Below are positions 18,466 through 26,809 of a stretch of 64,000 bases of DNA, in pieces. Positions within the stretch are counted from its first letter, which is position 1. Each line of letters begins with the position of its first letter. The notes beneath the pieces are model-generated. The model searched no databases. It saw only the letters and a list, made by a program, of their open reading frames with translations, and was not told where the DNA came from. Location of the stretch: NCBI RefSeq assembly GCF_000599885.1, contig NZ_JFGT01000002.1:434001-498000 (forward strand), in the 5' to 3' direction. The translations under genes were made by a program, and so were the position numbers. This DNA comes from Pantoea sp. IMH. Lineage in GTDB: Bacteria > Pseudomonadota > Gammaproteobacteria > Enterobacterales > Enterobacteriaceae.

Positions 18466-18921
18466 TCATTTAAGAGTTTTGAGGGGGATAGAGCATGACT
18501 TTGGCGTGTTATCGTCATAAATCATATTAATCAGATCATAACCTTCAACCCTTACGTTAACAAAGTTATCACCACATGTAGGCTTTATCTCTTTGAACTT
18601 TTTGTCAGCAGGGGAAAAGACAAATAACCTATAGATTTTATAAGTGCCCATTCCCTCATCCAGATGCCAAATACTAAAATCTTTATAGCCGTCACGATTG
18701 TAATCTTCAAATGTAATGTGATTTTTTTTCTCGGATGACACATCAAAATTTTCTAGATTAACCTGTTTGTCGGCTTCTAAAACTGACACTTCCAACGAAT
18801 CATTATCTTTCAGAAAAACCTTTGCAGAAATATTTTTTGCACTATTAACCTCTAAAATATTATTATCACAACCAAATGCAATTTTGGTAAAAATGAACAA
18901 AAAGAAAAAAGCATATTTCAT
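18466..18921 (-). CDS. secreted protein, likely immunity protein of effector B
   Basis: 151 residues with a short signal peptide ending about FTKIAFGC. The mature part contains FEDYNRDGYKDFSIWHLDEG, a D-x-N-x-D-G calcium-loop-like stretch seen in VCBS/FG-GAP and related periplasmic proteins, followed by beta-rich sequence. It begins 10 bases after the stop of effector B on the same strand, so it is the best immunity candidate for that toxin. The gene is AT-rich and no exact family was recognised. From 18323 to 18465 I see no gene. Confidence 0.7.
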   Translation of the reverse strand: MKYAFFFLFIFTKIAFGCDNNILEVNSAKNISAKVFLKDNDSLEVSVLEADKQVNLENFDVSSEKKNHITFEDYNRDGYKDFSIWHLDEGMGTYKIYRLFVFSPADKKFKEIKPTCGDNFVNVRVEGYDLINMIYDDNTPKSCSIPLKTLK

Positions 18922-18931
18922 AGTAATACCT

Positions 18932-21124
18932 TTATGATTTTGTTAAGTCCACAACAATACGGGACTTTCCAGTAGGACTTACGCTGACCGTGGTGTTAGT
19001 ATTTACTTCATCCATCAAATAAAGCCCTATAAATTTTGAGTACGCTTGCCTTTCATAGTATCCATTTGACCCTCCATTAACCAAACGATTAATTAATCCA
19101 ACATTGTCCGCAGTAAAATCTTCATCTGCGACTCTATTCATTGACGTTTTGTGTTTATAGACTTTTGAAGCCCAATAAAAGCCACCAGAATCACAAGCGT
19201 TGTATGAATCTTCAGCCACAATATCGGGATCAAATCTTGGAGACCATCGGAACAAAGTACCACCATCATCGGGATGGGCTGTATAATGAGTTGAGACTGC
19301 AGTAAGCCGAGGGGCATCAGGGTGTAATCTATCAGTATATGAGCCTGAGTGATTTGGAAAACTTCGGTATTCACCGTAGGTTTTATACAGTCCAGCCCAT
19401 GTAAGTTGCATGATCCCTCTACCATAAAAAACAGTATAATACTCTGTGACTGGATTCACTGAGTTATAAAGACCAAACCCCCACTCATGTAATAACCTTC
19501 TCCTGCCACCTAAATCTCTCCACTGCGCAGTTTCTAGTAATGTCTGGGGTAAGAAGAATGACATTCTTTTCTTATCCCCTCCAATATATTTTCTAATACT
19601 TAAATTCAAAGAGTCATAATGTGACTCAATTCTACTTTTAGCATGGGCATGATTTATTGAATACACGCTTGCAGGCTGCTTTTGAGCAGTTCTTGGGTTA
19701 CCGCTTGATGAGTAAAATAAATACTTCGGAAATGTAGAAGCTAACTCATCAAGACTCATCCAACTACAATTCCTCAAATGTTCAATAAATGCCTTTGGTT
19801 CAAAATGCCCTAACCTTCCACTACTGAATGCTCCAGAATCAAAGCATAACGCTTCTGCATGAGCTTTAAACTTTGCATAATCTTCTTCCATCATCGGAGC
19901 ATGCTCGTCACTACCCGTTTTCAGCCATGAAAAACGGGTGTCGATCGTACTTTTTTCCCATTCAAACGGGAAATGACAAATCAGCTTCCCACACTGGTTA
20001 TCGAACTCACCATCCTCCTGAAGTTTCTTGATAGCGGCTGAATTACACTGACTGTCGCTGTCACTATCGTCATCTACCAGCTGCCAGCCCGCCCAGTGAG
20101 GGAAATCAGCGTCACTAAATTTTTTGATGCTAGGATCCGCAAGATTTACCACTCCCTTTCCGCCAGGATAATTGACCGTCATCCATAATGGCGCATCTGC
20201 CGGCACCAGTGTTTCATGCTCAGTATTGATTACCCGCCCAAAGCGAAGTAATTCGAATCCGGCACTCGGGCTTTCCTTATAATTCCGCATCGCGGTTTTA
20301 TAGAGATTGTATTCGTAGTCTTTGCCATCAGCATTAACCAGTGGTTCGCCCAGCAGATCATATTTCCCGTCAACCTGCGTATTTTTCTGTCGGGTCAGCA
20401 TCGTGCAGCTGCCTTGCGCCAGAGTCATGCTGGCATACAGAGGCGCACTGCTGGTATACAGCTCAGAAAGCCCGGTTATGGCGGTACTGTTATTTGCGGG
20501 TGCCTTATCATAAAACTTCGTCCCGGCCGGAAGATAAAAATGAATATCCCCATATACGGCATCGGTCCGGCCATCTTTCGACACGTCCAGTTCGCGGCTC
20601 TTCCTGCCCGTCAGCTTGCTGATGTTGTCGTCATCACAGAAAATCTGGAAATGGAAGGCATTGACCGCATCGACCATCCCGGAGGTTCCAAGCGGATCTT
20701 TCCGGTACACCTTCTCACCGACTTTCACTGTTGATTCAAGCGACTTCAGGTGCATGTAAAGCGAATAAAAGACCACTTTAGCGCCCTCACCACTGCCGAT
20801 CTCCGTTTCGTGCTTTAGCAGCACGTAGCCATCGTCACTGCCTTTGACATTTGGTTGATCCGCATTGAGGTTCAGCGGTGCCTTATCTCGTTTACCGATG
20901 CCTGAACTTTTACGCACGGAAACCGCGATCCCATCCGCAACAGCTCTTACACTCTCAAAAGGCCTGCCGCCATCAGTATGGGCTATGTGGACCCCGCCAT
21001 GCCATGAGCCATGGCCATTAACCGGGTAATCGCGGCGGTCAACTACGGTCATCACTCTTTCAATCCATGCCGCATCGGTTTCATGGGCATTTTTCGCTTT
21101 CAGGAATGGTGGGCTGATAATCAT
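18932..21124 (-). CDS. T6SS effector B: M23-like N-terminus, GH19-like C-terminus
   Basis: 730 residues. The N-terminal ~420 residues differ from effector A at only about 15 positions and keep the altered M23-like site (H42, H46, H125, H158; position 156 is Ala). The C-terminal part is unlike A over most of its length but retains GH19 features: candidate Glu about 531 (TLLETAQ), FYGRGIMQLTW, and a shared block (F-D-P-x-I-V-A-E-D-S, GGFYWASK). It starts 14 bases after vgrG, so it is the cargo of the present-day spike. The role inferred is peptidoglycan damage in rival cells. Shared N-terminal and variable C-terminal parts resemble polymorphic toxins. Confidence 0.87.
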   Translation of the reverse strand: MIISPPFLKAKNAHETDAAWIERVMTVVDRRDYPVNGHGSWHGGVHIAHTDGGRPFESVRAVADGIAVSVRKSSGIGKRDKAPLNLNADQPNVKGSDDGYVLLKHETEIGSGEGAKVVFYSLYMHLKSLESTVKVGEKVYRKDPLGTSGMVDAVNAFHFQIFCDDDNISKLTGRKSRELDVSKDGRTDAVYGDIHFYLPAGTKFYDKAPANNSTAITGLSELYTSSAPLYASMTLAQGSCTMLTRQKNTQVDGKYDLLGEPLVNADGKDYEYNLYKTAMRNYKESPSAGFELLRFGRVINTEHETLVPADAPLWMTVNYPGGKGVVNLADPSIKKFSDADFPHWAGWQLVDDDSDSDSQCNSAAIKKLQEDGEFDNQCGKLICHFPFEWEKSTIDTRFSWLKTGSDEHAPMMEEDYAKFKAHAEALCFDSGAFSSGRLGHFEPKAFIEHLRNCSWMSLDELASTFPKYLFYSSSGNPRTAQKQPASVYSINHAHAKSRIESHYDSLNLSIRKYIGGDKKRMSFFLPQTLLETAQWRDLGGRRRLLHEWGFGLYNSVNPVTEYYTVFYGRGIMQLTWAGLYKTYGEYRSFPNHSGSYTDRLHPDAPRLTAVSTHYTAHPDDGGTLFRWSPRFDPDIVAEDSYNACDSGGFYWASKVYKHKTSMNRVADEDFTADNVGLINRLVNGGSNGYYERQAYSKFIGLYLMDEVNTNTTVSVSPTGKSRIVVDLTKS

Positions 21125-21176
21125 GTTATGACTCCATGTCAGGAAAAGCTGAATTTGCGGGAAGGCTCGGTCGTTT
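19832..21176 (-). repeat. long direct repeat, copy 2
   Basis: Partner of 15965-17310. This copy is continuous with the intact vgrG, so it marks the boundary at which new effector modules have been joined. Confidence 0.85.
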
Positions 21177-23490
21177 CCAGGGCAATGCTCGGGAATTGTT
21201 CGGGGTTATTTGCCTTCCCTTTGCGCCCGTAGAACCCGGCTTTTGTCCGGTACTCACCCAACGTGGCAGATTCGATGCCGTTGGCATCCAGGTTGATATA
21301 ACTTCCGCCGCCATTGATCACCACACGCTTATTTGCCGTAATGTGGATCTCATCCTCAGTGCTGGTAATACTGAGTTCCCCACGTGCCACCAGTTCCATC
21401 AGGTCATTCTGTGCCTGGATTCTCACCGGCCCTTGGTTCGCGATGAGCTTGATCCCCAGCTTACGAACAAACACGCTCAGGGCATTACCCACCCCGATGA
21501 ACAGATTTTTCACCACGCTGACGTCGGCATTTTTACCGGCCGTAGCTATCAGGTTCTGCCCGGCAGATACCTGCAGATGTTGTCCGCTGGTCAGTGCCAT
21601 TCCATCCGGCGCGCTGAGCAGCAGCACTGATTTTTTGAGGTCTGTCAGCTGCTGTTCCAGCAGTTTGATCTGCGCCTGGAGATCGGCCGGGTTTGCGGTC
21701 GCCTTCTGTGCGTCACCGGAGATGGATGTCATCTGCTCCCGGGCATTACCCAGATTGCTGACCGCTGGCTGCATCTCCAGCACCTGGCCCTGCGCTTTCG
21801 TCTGGCCATCAGCACTGATAAACAGCCCTTTCTGCGCCCGGATAGCTCCCCAGCTGTCGGTTCTGAGCTCAAAACCCTCACCGCGCTTCTGCTTTTCAGC
21901 ATCCACTAAATGACCGAGATTCAGCTGACTTTTGCCGCCGTACTCGGTGCTGACCTTGATATGCTCTTTCCCACGCTCGTCATCGAGGCGGATTTTGTTG
22001 TTCGCCGGCGTTCGCAGCACGTTACGTTTGTAGTTGCGGATAGTGACGTGGTCGCCGTGGGCCGAATCGTGCAGCACGCCGGAGATGTACGGCCGGTCCG
22101 GGTTGCCATCCTCAAAGCCAATCGCCACTTCGGTGCCCGCCAGCAGCGGCAGGTGCAGGCCATAAGTGTCCCCGGCATACGGCCGTGACTGACGCACCCA
22201 CAGACTTTCAAACCCGGTTTCCCAGTTATCGCGGTCGAACAGCATACTGACGCGGTAGCGCCCGTCTTTATCGATATGGCCGTAGGTATCGTTTTCAGTG
22301 GTGCTGGTGACGCGGGCAGGCAAGGTGCCAGCCATCACCGGGCGTTTGCCGGGCTCAGGACGGAAACCAAAGTCGGTGCTGTCCGGGATGCCGTCGAAGT
22401 TGACACCAAAGTCTTCATCACGACGGGCATGGCTGTGCAGGGCGGTGATGACCACGCCATGAGTAAATACCTCCGTCACTTCATATCCGCCGGTGACTTT
22501 CAGCACCTGACCGGGGGAGAGCACCGGACAGCTGGTGATGGCACTGATCTGCGTCTGACCATTCAGGTAGCGCTCATGGTGTATGCGGGCATAAAACGCG
22601 CCGGACTCCGGGGCCGGATTGCGGTCATACTGACTTCCCGGCGTCAGATAGTTACCGGCGTAATGATAGGCTTCACCGTAAGTGGTGACATCCCCGCGGG
22701 TCACATCCACCTGTGCGTTCATCTCCTCCGTGGCCTGGCGATAGTTGTAATCGCGGGTCGTGACCTGCTTCTGCACCACGTTATGATGGCTCTCCATCCC
22801 CCAGACCGAATCCACACCTTCTGAATGCTGTCCCGACGGCGGCACCGACGGCAGCGTCAGGCCTCTCTTGTAACCCTGCTGGCTGTCGTAAAATTCCACC
22901 ACGTCGATGTTCAGGCGCGTATCAGTGGTAAAGCGGAACCAGATACCCACCTCGCCCAGCAGGCGGGTGATAAAGCGCAGGTCGTCCTCGCCGTACTGCA
23001 TCACCTGCTCACGGCGCGGGTACTCTTTTGAGAGTGAGAACAAAAAATCCTGACCGCGCATGTTGTGACGCTCGCGCAGAATTTTTTCCACGATTTGTGG
23101 GACCGACATATCCTGATAAATGGCGTTCTGATGCGAACGGTCAAGCAGCGCCAGGCGTGGCTGGAGCGTCAGGGCATAGTGGGTTTCATCCTTTGAGGTG
23201 TTGAGGCGTTCAAAGCCGCTCACCACGCCCTGAAGGGTGCGCACGGCCTGTTGCATTTTGATGCCGTAACCCTGGTCTACCGGGGCCTGCAGCGTCAGGG
23301 AAGCCGCTTTCATCAGCATCATTTCTTTGGTGATGGCATGATCAGCGCTTGTGAATTCAATACGGTAACTGAACGGAGTGCTCAGAGCTTCATCGCCTTC
23401 AAACGCCAGTACATCGAGTTCTGCTTCACATCCCTTCACCGACAACTGGTGATGGTTGTGGCTGAATCTGATCGGGGGATTACTGCTCAT
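21139..23490 (-). CDS. vgrG: T6SS spike protein VgrG (TssI)
   Basis: 783 residues. It has the gp27/gp44-like N-terminal part (DVLAFEGDEALSTPFSYRIEF), the gp5-like OB fold with RVSMLFDRDNWETGFESLWV and GFEDGNPDRPYISGVLHDS, and a DUF2345-type beta-helical extension ending about residue 760. The protein trimerises at the tip of the Hcp tube and carries effectors. The ATG overlaps the clpV stop (ATGA). No enzymatic C-terminal domain is fused, so the separate effector B just downstream is its probable cargo. Confidence 0.96.
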   Translation of the reverse strand: MSSNPPIRFSHNHHQLSVKGCEAELDVLAFEGDEALSTPFSYRIEFTSADHAITKEMMLMKAASLTLQAPVDQGYGIKMQQAVRTLQGVVSGFERLNTSKDETHYALTLQPRLALLDRSHQNAIYQDMSVPQIVEKILRERHNMRGQDFLFSLSKEYPRREQVMQYGEDDLRFITRLLGEVGIWFRFTTDTRLNIDVVEFYDSQQGYKRGLTLPSVPPSGQHSEGVDSVWGMESHHNVVQKQVTTRDYNYRQATEEMNAQVDVTRGDVTTYGEAYHYAGNYLTPGSQYDRNPAPESGAFYARIHHERYLNGQTQISAITSCPVLSPGQVLKVTGGYEVTEVFTHGVVITALHSHARRDEDFGVNFDGIPDSTDFGFRPEPGKRPVMAGTLPARVTSTTENDTYGHIDKDGRYRVSMLFDRDNWETGFESLWVRQSRPYAGDTYGLHLPLLAGTEVAIGFEDGNPDRPYISGVLHDSAHGDHVTIRNYKRNVLRTPANNKIRLDDERGKEHIKVSTEYGGKSQLNLGHLVDAEKQKRGEGFELRTDSWGAIRAQKGLFISADGQTKAQGQVLEMQPAVSNLGNAREQMTSISGDAQKATANPADLQAQIKLLEQQLTDLKKSVLLLSAPDGMALTSGQHLQVSAGQNLIATAGKNADVSVVKNLFIGVGNALSVFVRKLGIKLIANQGPVRIQAQNDLMELVARGELSITSTEDEIHITANKRVVINGGGSYINLDANGIESATLGEYRTKAGFYGRKGKANNPEQFPSIALETTEPSRKFSFS

Positions 23491-26141
23491 GCATGCACTC
23501 CTTGTGTACGGTCAAACTCCAGCCCGATACCCTCTTCCTCACTCCAGCTAAGGCATAGCGCCTGTGGTTTCTGCTTCGCTGCCATATGCGTGAGCAATTG
23601 CTGACTCAGCACCGGCAGAATTTGTTGATTCAGCAGGCTGTCGACGTTGCGTGCACCGGTGTCCGGCAGCAGGCAGGCGGCGGTCAGTGCGTCGTACAGA
23701 CTTTCTTCGATATGCGTGGTCAGGCCGTAGTGACGGTGCAGCCGCTGGCTTACCTGGTCCAGCTTTATCTGCACGATGGTACGCATGGCAACTTCCGCCA
23801 GCGGGCGGTAAATCACGGTCTGGAAGCGGGCCAGCAGTGCCGGCTGGAAGTGGTCGCGCAATATCGGGCGCAGCAGTTCGTGCAGGTCTGCTTCAGTGGA
23901 TTCTGGTTGTTCGTCCAGCAGCTGCATCAGGTGGTCGCTGCCGAGGTTCGAGGTCATCAGGATAACGGTGTTACGGAAGTCGATTTCACGCCCTTCGCCG
24001 TCGCGCATAAAGCCCCGGTCGAACACCTGGTAGAACAGGTTCATGACATCACGGTGCGCCTTTTCCACTTCATCGAGCAGCACCACGCTGTACGGACGCT
24101 TGCGTACCGCTTCGGTGAGAATGCCGCCCTGGCCGTAGCCGACGTAGCCCGGCGGTGAGCCTTTCAGCTGCGACACCGTGTGCGGCTCCTGGTATTCCGA
24201 CAGGTTGATGGTGATGAGGGACTTTTCGCCGCCGTACAGCACATCGGCCAGCGCCAGCGCGGTTTCGGTTTTACCCACACCGCTCGGGCCCACCAGCAGG
24301 AAGACACCCTGCGGACCATTTTCTGAGGTGAGGCCTGTTTTCGCCGCGCGCAGGCGCTGGGCGATGGCGTTCAGCGCCACGTCCTGGCCCACCACCCGTC
24401 TGCCAATTTCATTTTCGAGCGTCAGCAGTTCAGTCTGTTCGTCCTTCATCAGGCTGGAGAGCGGCACGCCGGTCCAGTCGGCAATCACAGTAGCCACGGT
24501 ACGCACGTCCACATCAACGGAAAGCAGCGGGTTGCTGTGCTGCATGCCGTTCAGCTCCTGTTGCAGCCTGTGCGTCTCACGCTGCCGGGATATGTCCCGG
24601 CGGCTTTCCAGCAGTTGTCCGGTGAGTTTCAGCTCCTGACCGTACTGGGTTTCCAGTTCATCCAGTTCGACTATCAGGCGTACTTCTTCCTGTTCAATCG
24701 CGGCCAGGCGTTCACCGTGAGACTGATTGCCGACAGCAATATCTTCCAGCAGCGCCTGCTTCTCCATTTCAAGCGAGGTAATCTGCGAGCGCATGCGGGT
24801 CAGCGGTTCCGGCAAGGTGTCGAGGCTCATACGCACACGGGCGCTTGCGGTATCCAGCAGGTCAACGGCCTTATCCGGCAGCTGACGGCCGGTCAGATAA
24901 CGACGGGAAAGAGTGACGGCGGCACGCACCGCACCGTCGGTGATATGAACACCATGATGTTCTGCATAGCGGGATTTCAGCCCCCTGAGCATCAGGCAGG
25001 CGGTCTCGTCGTCAGGCTCGTCGACTTTTACCATCTGGAAACGGCGCTCCAGCGCGGCATCACGTTCGAAGTACTGCTTGTATTCCGACCAGGTGGTGGC
25101 GGCGATGGTGCGCAGTTCACCGCGGGCGAGTGCCGGTTTCAGCAGGTTAGCCGCATCCGCGCCACCCGCCTGATTGCCCGCGCCGATAATGGTGTGGGCT
25201 TCGTCAATAAACAGCAAAACCGGCACCGGTGACTGCTGCACCGCATCGATGACGTTTTTCAGGCGCTGCTCAAACTCGCCTTTCACGCCTGCGCCCGCCT
25301 GCAGCAGGCCGAGGTCAAGGGTGCGCAGAATCACCGGCTTGAGAGATTCCGGTACGTTGCCTTCAGCAATACGCAGCGCCAGACCTTCGACCAGCGCAGT
25401 TTTACCGACGCCCGGTTCACCGACCAGGATCGGGTTGTTCTTGCGACGTCTTGAGAGAATGTCCACCATCTGGCGTATTTCGGTGTCCCGGCCGAACACC
25501 GGATCGATCCTGCCCTCTTTCGCTTTGGCGGTGACGTCGAGGGTGAATTTATCCAGTGCGTTCTGCAGCGCCGGGTTCAGTTCGCCCTCTTTTATTTCCG
25601 CGCCGACAGGACGGCCGACAAACTCCACATCCCCGCCATGGCTTTGAGTCAGTTTTGCTTGCTGCTGTACTTCGGGACGTTCGTCCGACTGCGCGTCCAG
25701 CAGCGGGCGAAGACGTTCAAGCTGGCTCAGCCCGGGCGTCAGCAGTGGCCAAAGCCCGTCACAGTGAGCAAGTCGCTGGTTTTCCGTCAGCGCCATGAGC
25801 AGATGAACACTGCGGATGTACTCTTCTCCTGCCAGCGAAGCCAGCATCCAGGCTTCCTGCATCAGTTTCTGGATATTGGCGGATAACTGCGGGCGGCTGC
25901 GCACCGAACGCGGTTGTTTATCCAGCCAGCCAATCAAATCCTGCCACAGCGCATCCATATCCCACTCGTAACGGCGTGCCAGCACCGTCAGGTCACCTTC
26001 CCCCTGTTCGAGCAGCTTCAGCAGCCAGTGCTCCGGCAGGATTTCCGCATGGGCGCGGGTCTGGCAGAGCGAAGCCGCGCCTTCCATCGCACGGGCACAG
26101 TAAGGGTTCAGACGGCGTAACAGGATGGCTGGATTTTCCAT
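23487..26141 (-). CDS. clpV: T6SS sheath-recycling ATPase ClpV (TssH)
   Basis: 884 residues from MENPAILLRRLNPYCARAME; the longer frame to 26339 runs back through the hcp terminator and is not credible. It has a ClpB-like N domain, two AAA+ modules with Walker A motifs GEPGVGKTALVEG and GPSGVGKTETALAL, Walker B LLFIDEAHT and VVLLDEVEKAH, and a coiled-coil middle region. ClpV disassembles contracted TssBC sheath for reuse. It is separated from hcp by a hairpin that could limit readthrough. Confidence 0.96.
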   Translation of the reverse strand: MENPAILLRRLNPYCARAMEGAASLCQTRAHAEILPEHWLLKLLEQGEGDLTVLARRYEWDMDALWQDLIGWLDKQPRSVRSRPQLSANIQKLMQEAWMLASLAGEEYIRSVHLLMALTENQRLAHCDGLWPLLTPGLSQLERLRPLLDAQSDERPEVQQQAKLTQSHGGDVEFVGRPVGAEIKEGELNPALQNALDKFTLDVTAKAKEGRIDPVFGRDTEIRQMVDILSRRRKNNPILVGEPGVGKTALVEGLALRIAEGNVPESLKPVILRTLDLGLLQAGAGVKGEFEQRLKNVIDAVQQSPVPVLLFIDEAHTIIGAGNQAGGADAANLLKPALARGELRTIAATTWSEYKQYFERDAALERRFQMVKVDEPDDETACLMLRGLKSRYAEHHGVHITDGAVRAAVTLSRRYLTGRQLPDKAVDLLDTASARVRMSLDTLPEPLTRMRSQITSLEMEKQALLEDIAVGNQSHGERLAAIEQEEVRLIVELDELETQYGQELKLTGQLLESRRDISRQRETHRLQQELNGMQHSNPLLSVDVDVRTVATVIADWTGVPLSSLMKDEQTELLTLENEIGRRVVGQDVALNAIAQRLRAAKTGLTSENGPQGVFLLVGPSGVGKTETALALADVLYGGEKSLITINLSEYQEPHTVSQLKGSPPGYVGYGQGGILTEAVRKRPYSVVLLDEVEKAHRDVMNLFYQVFDRGFMRDGEGREIDFRNTVILMTSNLGSDHLMQLLDEQPESTEADLHELLRPILRDHFQPALLARFQTVIYRPLAEVAMRTIVQIKLDQVSQRLHRHYGLTTHIEESLYDALTAACLLPDTGARNVDSLLNQQILPVLSQQLLTHMAAKQKPQALCLSWSEEEGIGLEFDRTQGVHA

Positions 26142-26274
26142 AAATCTCTCTCTTTGTCGGTTCCTGGACACGCTACCGCCCCTCGCTGTTTCCCGTGAAG
26201 GGGACCAAAGCGCATACGGCCGGGCAGGCAGTTTGTGGTTTTCTTTGCTGAAAGCCCGCTTCAGACAGGCTCTC

Positions 26275-26307
26275 AGCAAAAAACTGCGGACAGGAAACCC
26301 CGTCCGC
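26275..26307 (-). terminator. hairpin terminator/attenuator between hcp and clpV
   Basis: On the minus strand GCGGAC and GTCCGC (26302-26307 with 26286-26291) form a GC-rich stem, followed by AGTTTTTTG. It lies directly after the hcp stop. Partial termination here would give high hcp and lower clpV-vgrG transcript, fitting the large amount of Hcp needed per machine. Confidence 0.7.
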
Positions 26308-26314
26308 ATCGGGC

Positions 26315-26806
26315 TTACGCGGTGGCGCGTTCGTTCCACGAATCGGAATGAATGATGTTGCCGTCTTTATAGGTCCAGGTGATTTTTTCGTAACGCAGCT
26401 CGATCTGCTCAAGGTGGTTGTGCTTCTCGTAGGCCGGATCCTTGACGTCATGCATCACCGGATTCACCTTCACCACCTTCACGTTTTCCAGTTTCGTATT
26501 GAAATACTCCACTTCCTGGCCGGCATCGTTGATCCTGTACCATTTGAATTCAGCAGACTTCAGGGTCTGACCGGTGGTCACCGCTTTGTAGAGGTAGGGG
26601 CTGGAAGAGTCGATTTCCTTGGTAAACTGGAACGGCGTGTGGATACGGGTGCCGGTCAGCTTGCCGGTGTTGTTGTCGGTCGGGATGTACAGCTTGTGCT
26701 GCTGGGCCACCACCTCAATGCTGCCTTCACGATCCTGAACGTCCACCGCCCCTTTGATGTCCGCGCCGCCGTCGTCTTTCAGCCAGAGATAAACAGGAAT
26801 TGCCAT
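26315..26806 (-). CDS. hcp: T6SS tube protein Hcp (TssD)
   Basis: 163 residues beginning MAIPVYLWLKDDGGADIKG, the classical enterobacterial Hcp. Family segments include VVAQQHKLYIPTDNNTGKLT and the C-terminal EKITWTYKDGNIIHSDSW. It stacks as hexameric rings to form the expelled inner tube and can chaperone small effectors. It lies three bases after the OmpA-domain gene and before a terminator hairpin. Confidence 0.97.
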   Translation of the reverse strand: MAIPVYLWLKDDGGADIKGAVDVQDREGSIEVVAQQHKLYIPTDNNTGKLTGTRIHTPFQFTKEIDSSSPYLYKAVTTGQTLKSAEFKWYRINDAGQEVEYFNTKLENVKVVKVNPVMHDVKDPAYEKHNHLEQIELRYEKITWTYKDGNIIHSDSWNERATA

Positions 26807-26809
26807 GAT

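Noticed and set aside
13560..21124. Rhs-type or CDI system
   Set aside because: The variable-C-terminus pattern is similar, but there are no YD repeats, no filamentous haemagglutinin domains and no two-partner transporter; VgrG-linked T6SS effectors explain it.
26142..26339. N-terminal extension of ClpV by 66 residues
   Set aside because: It runs through the hcp terminator hairpin and into hcp itself, and the family start at 26141 has its own ribosome-binding site.
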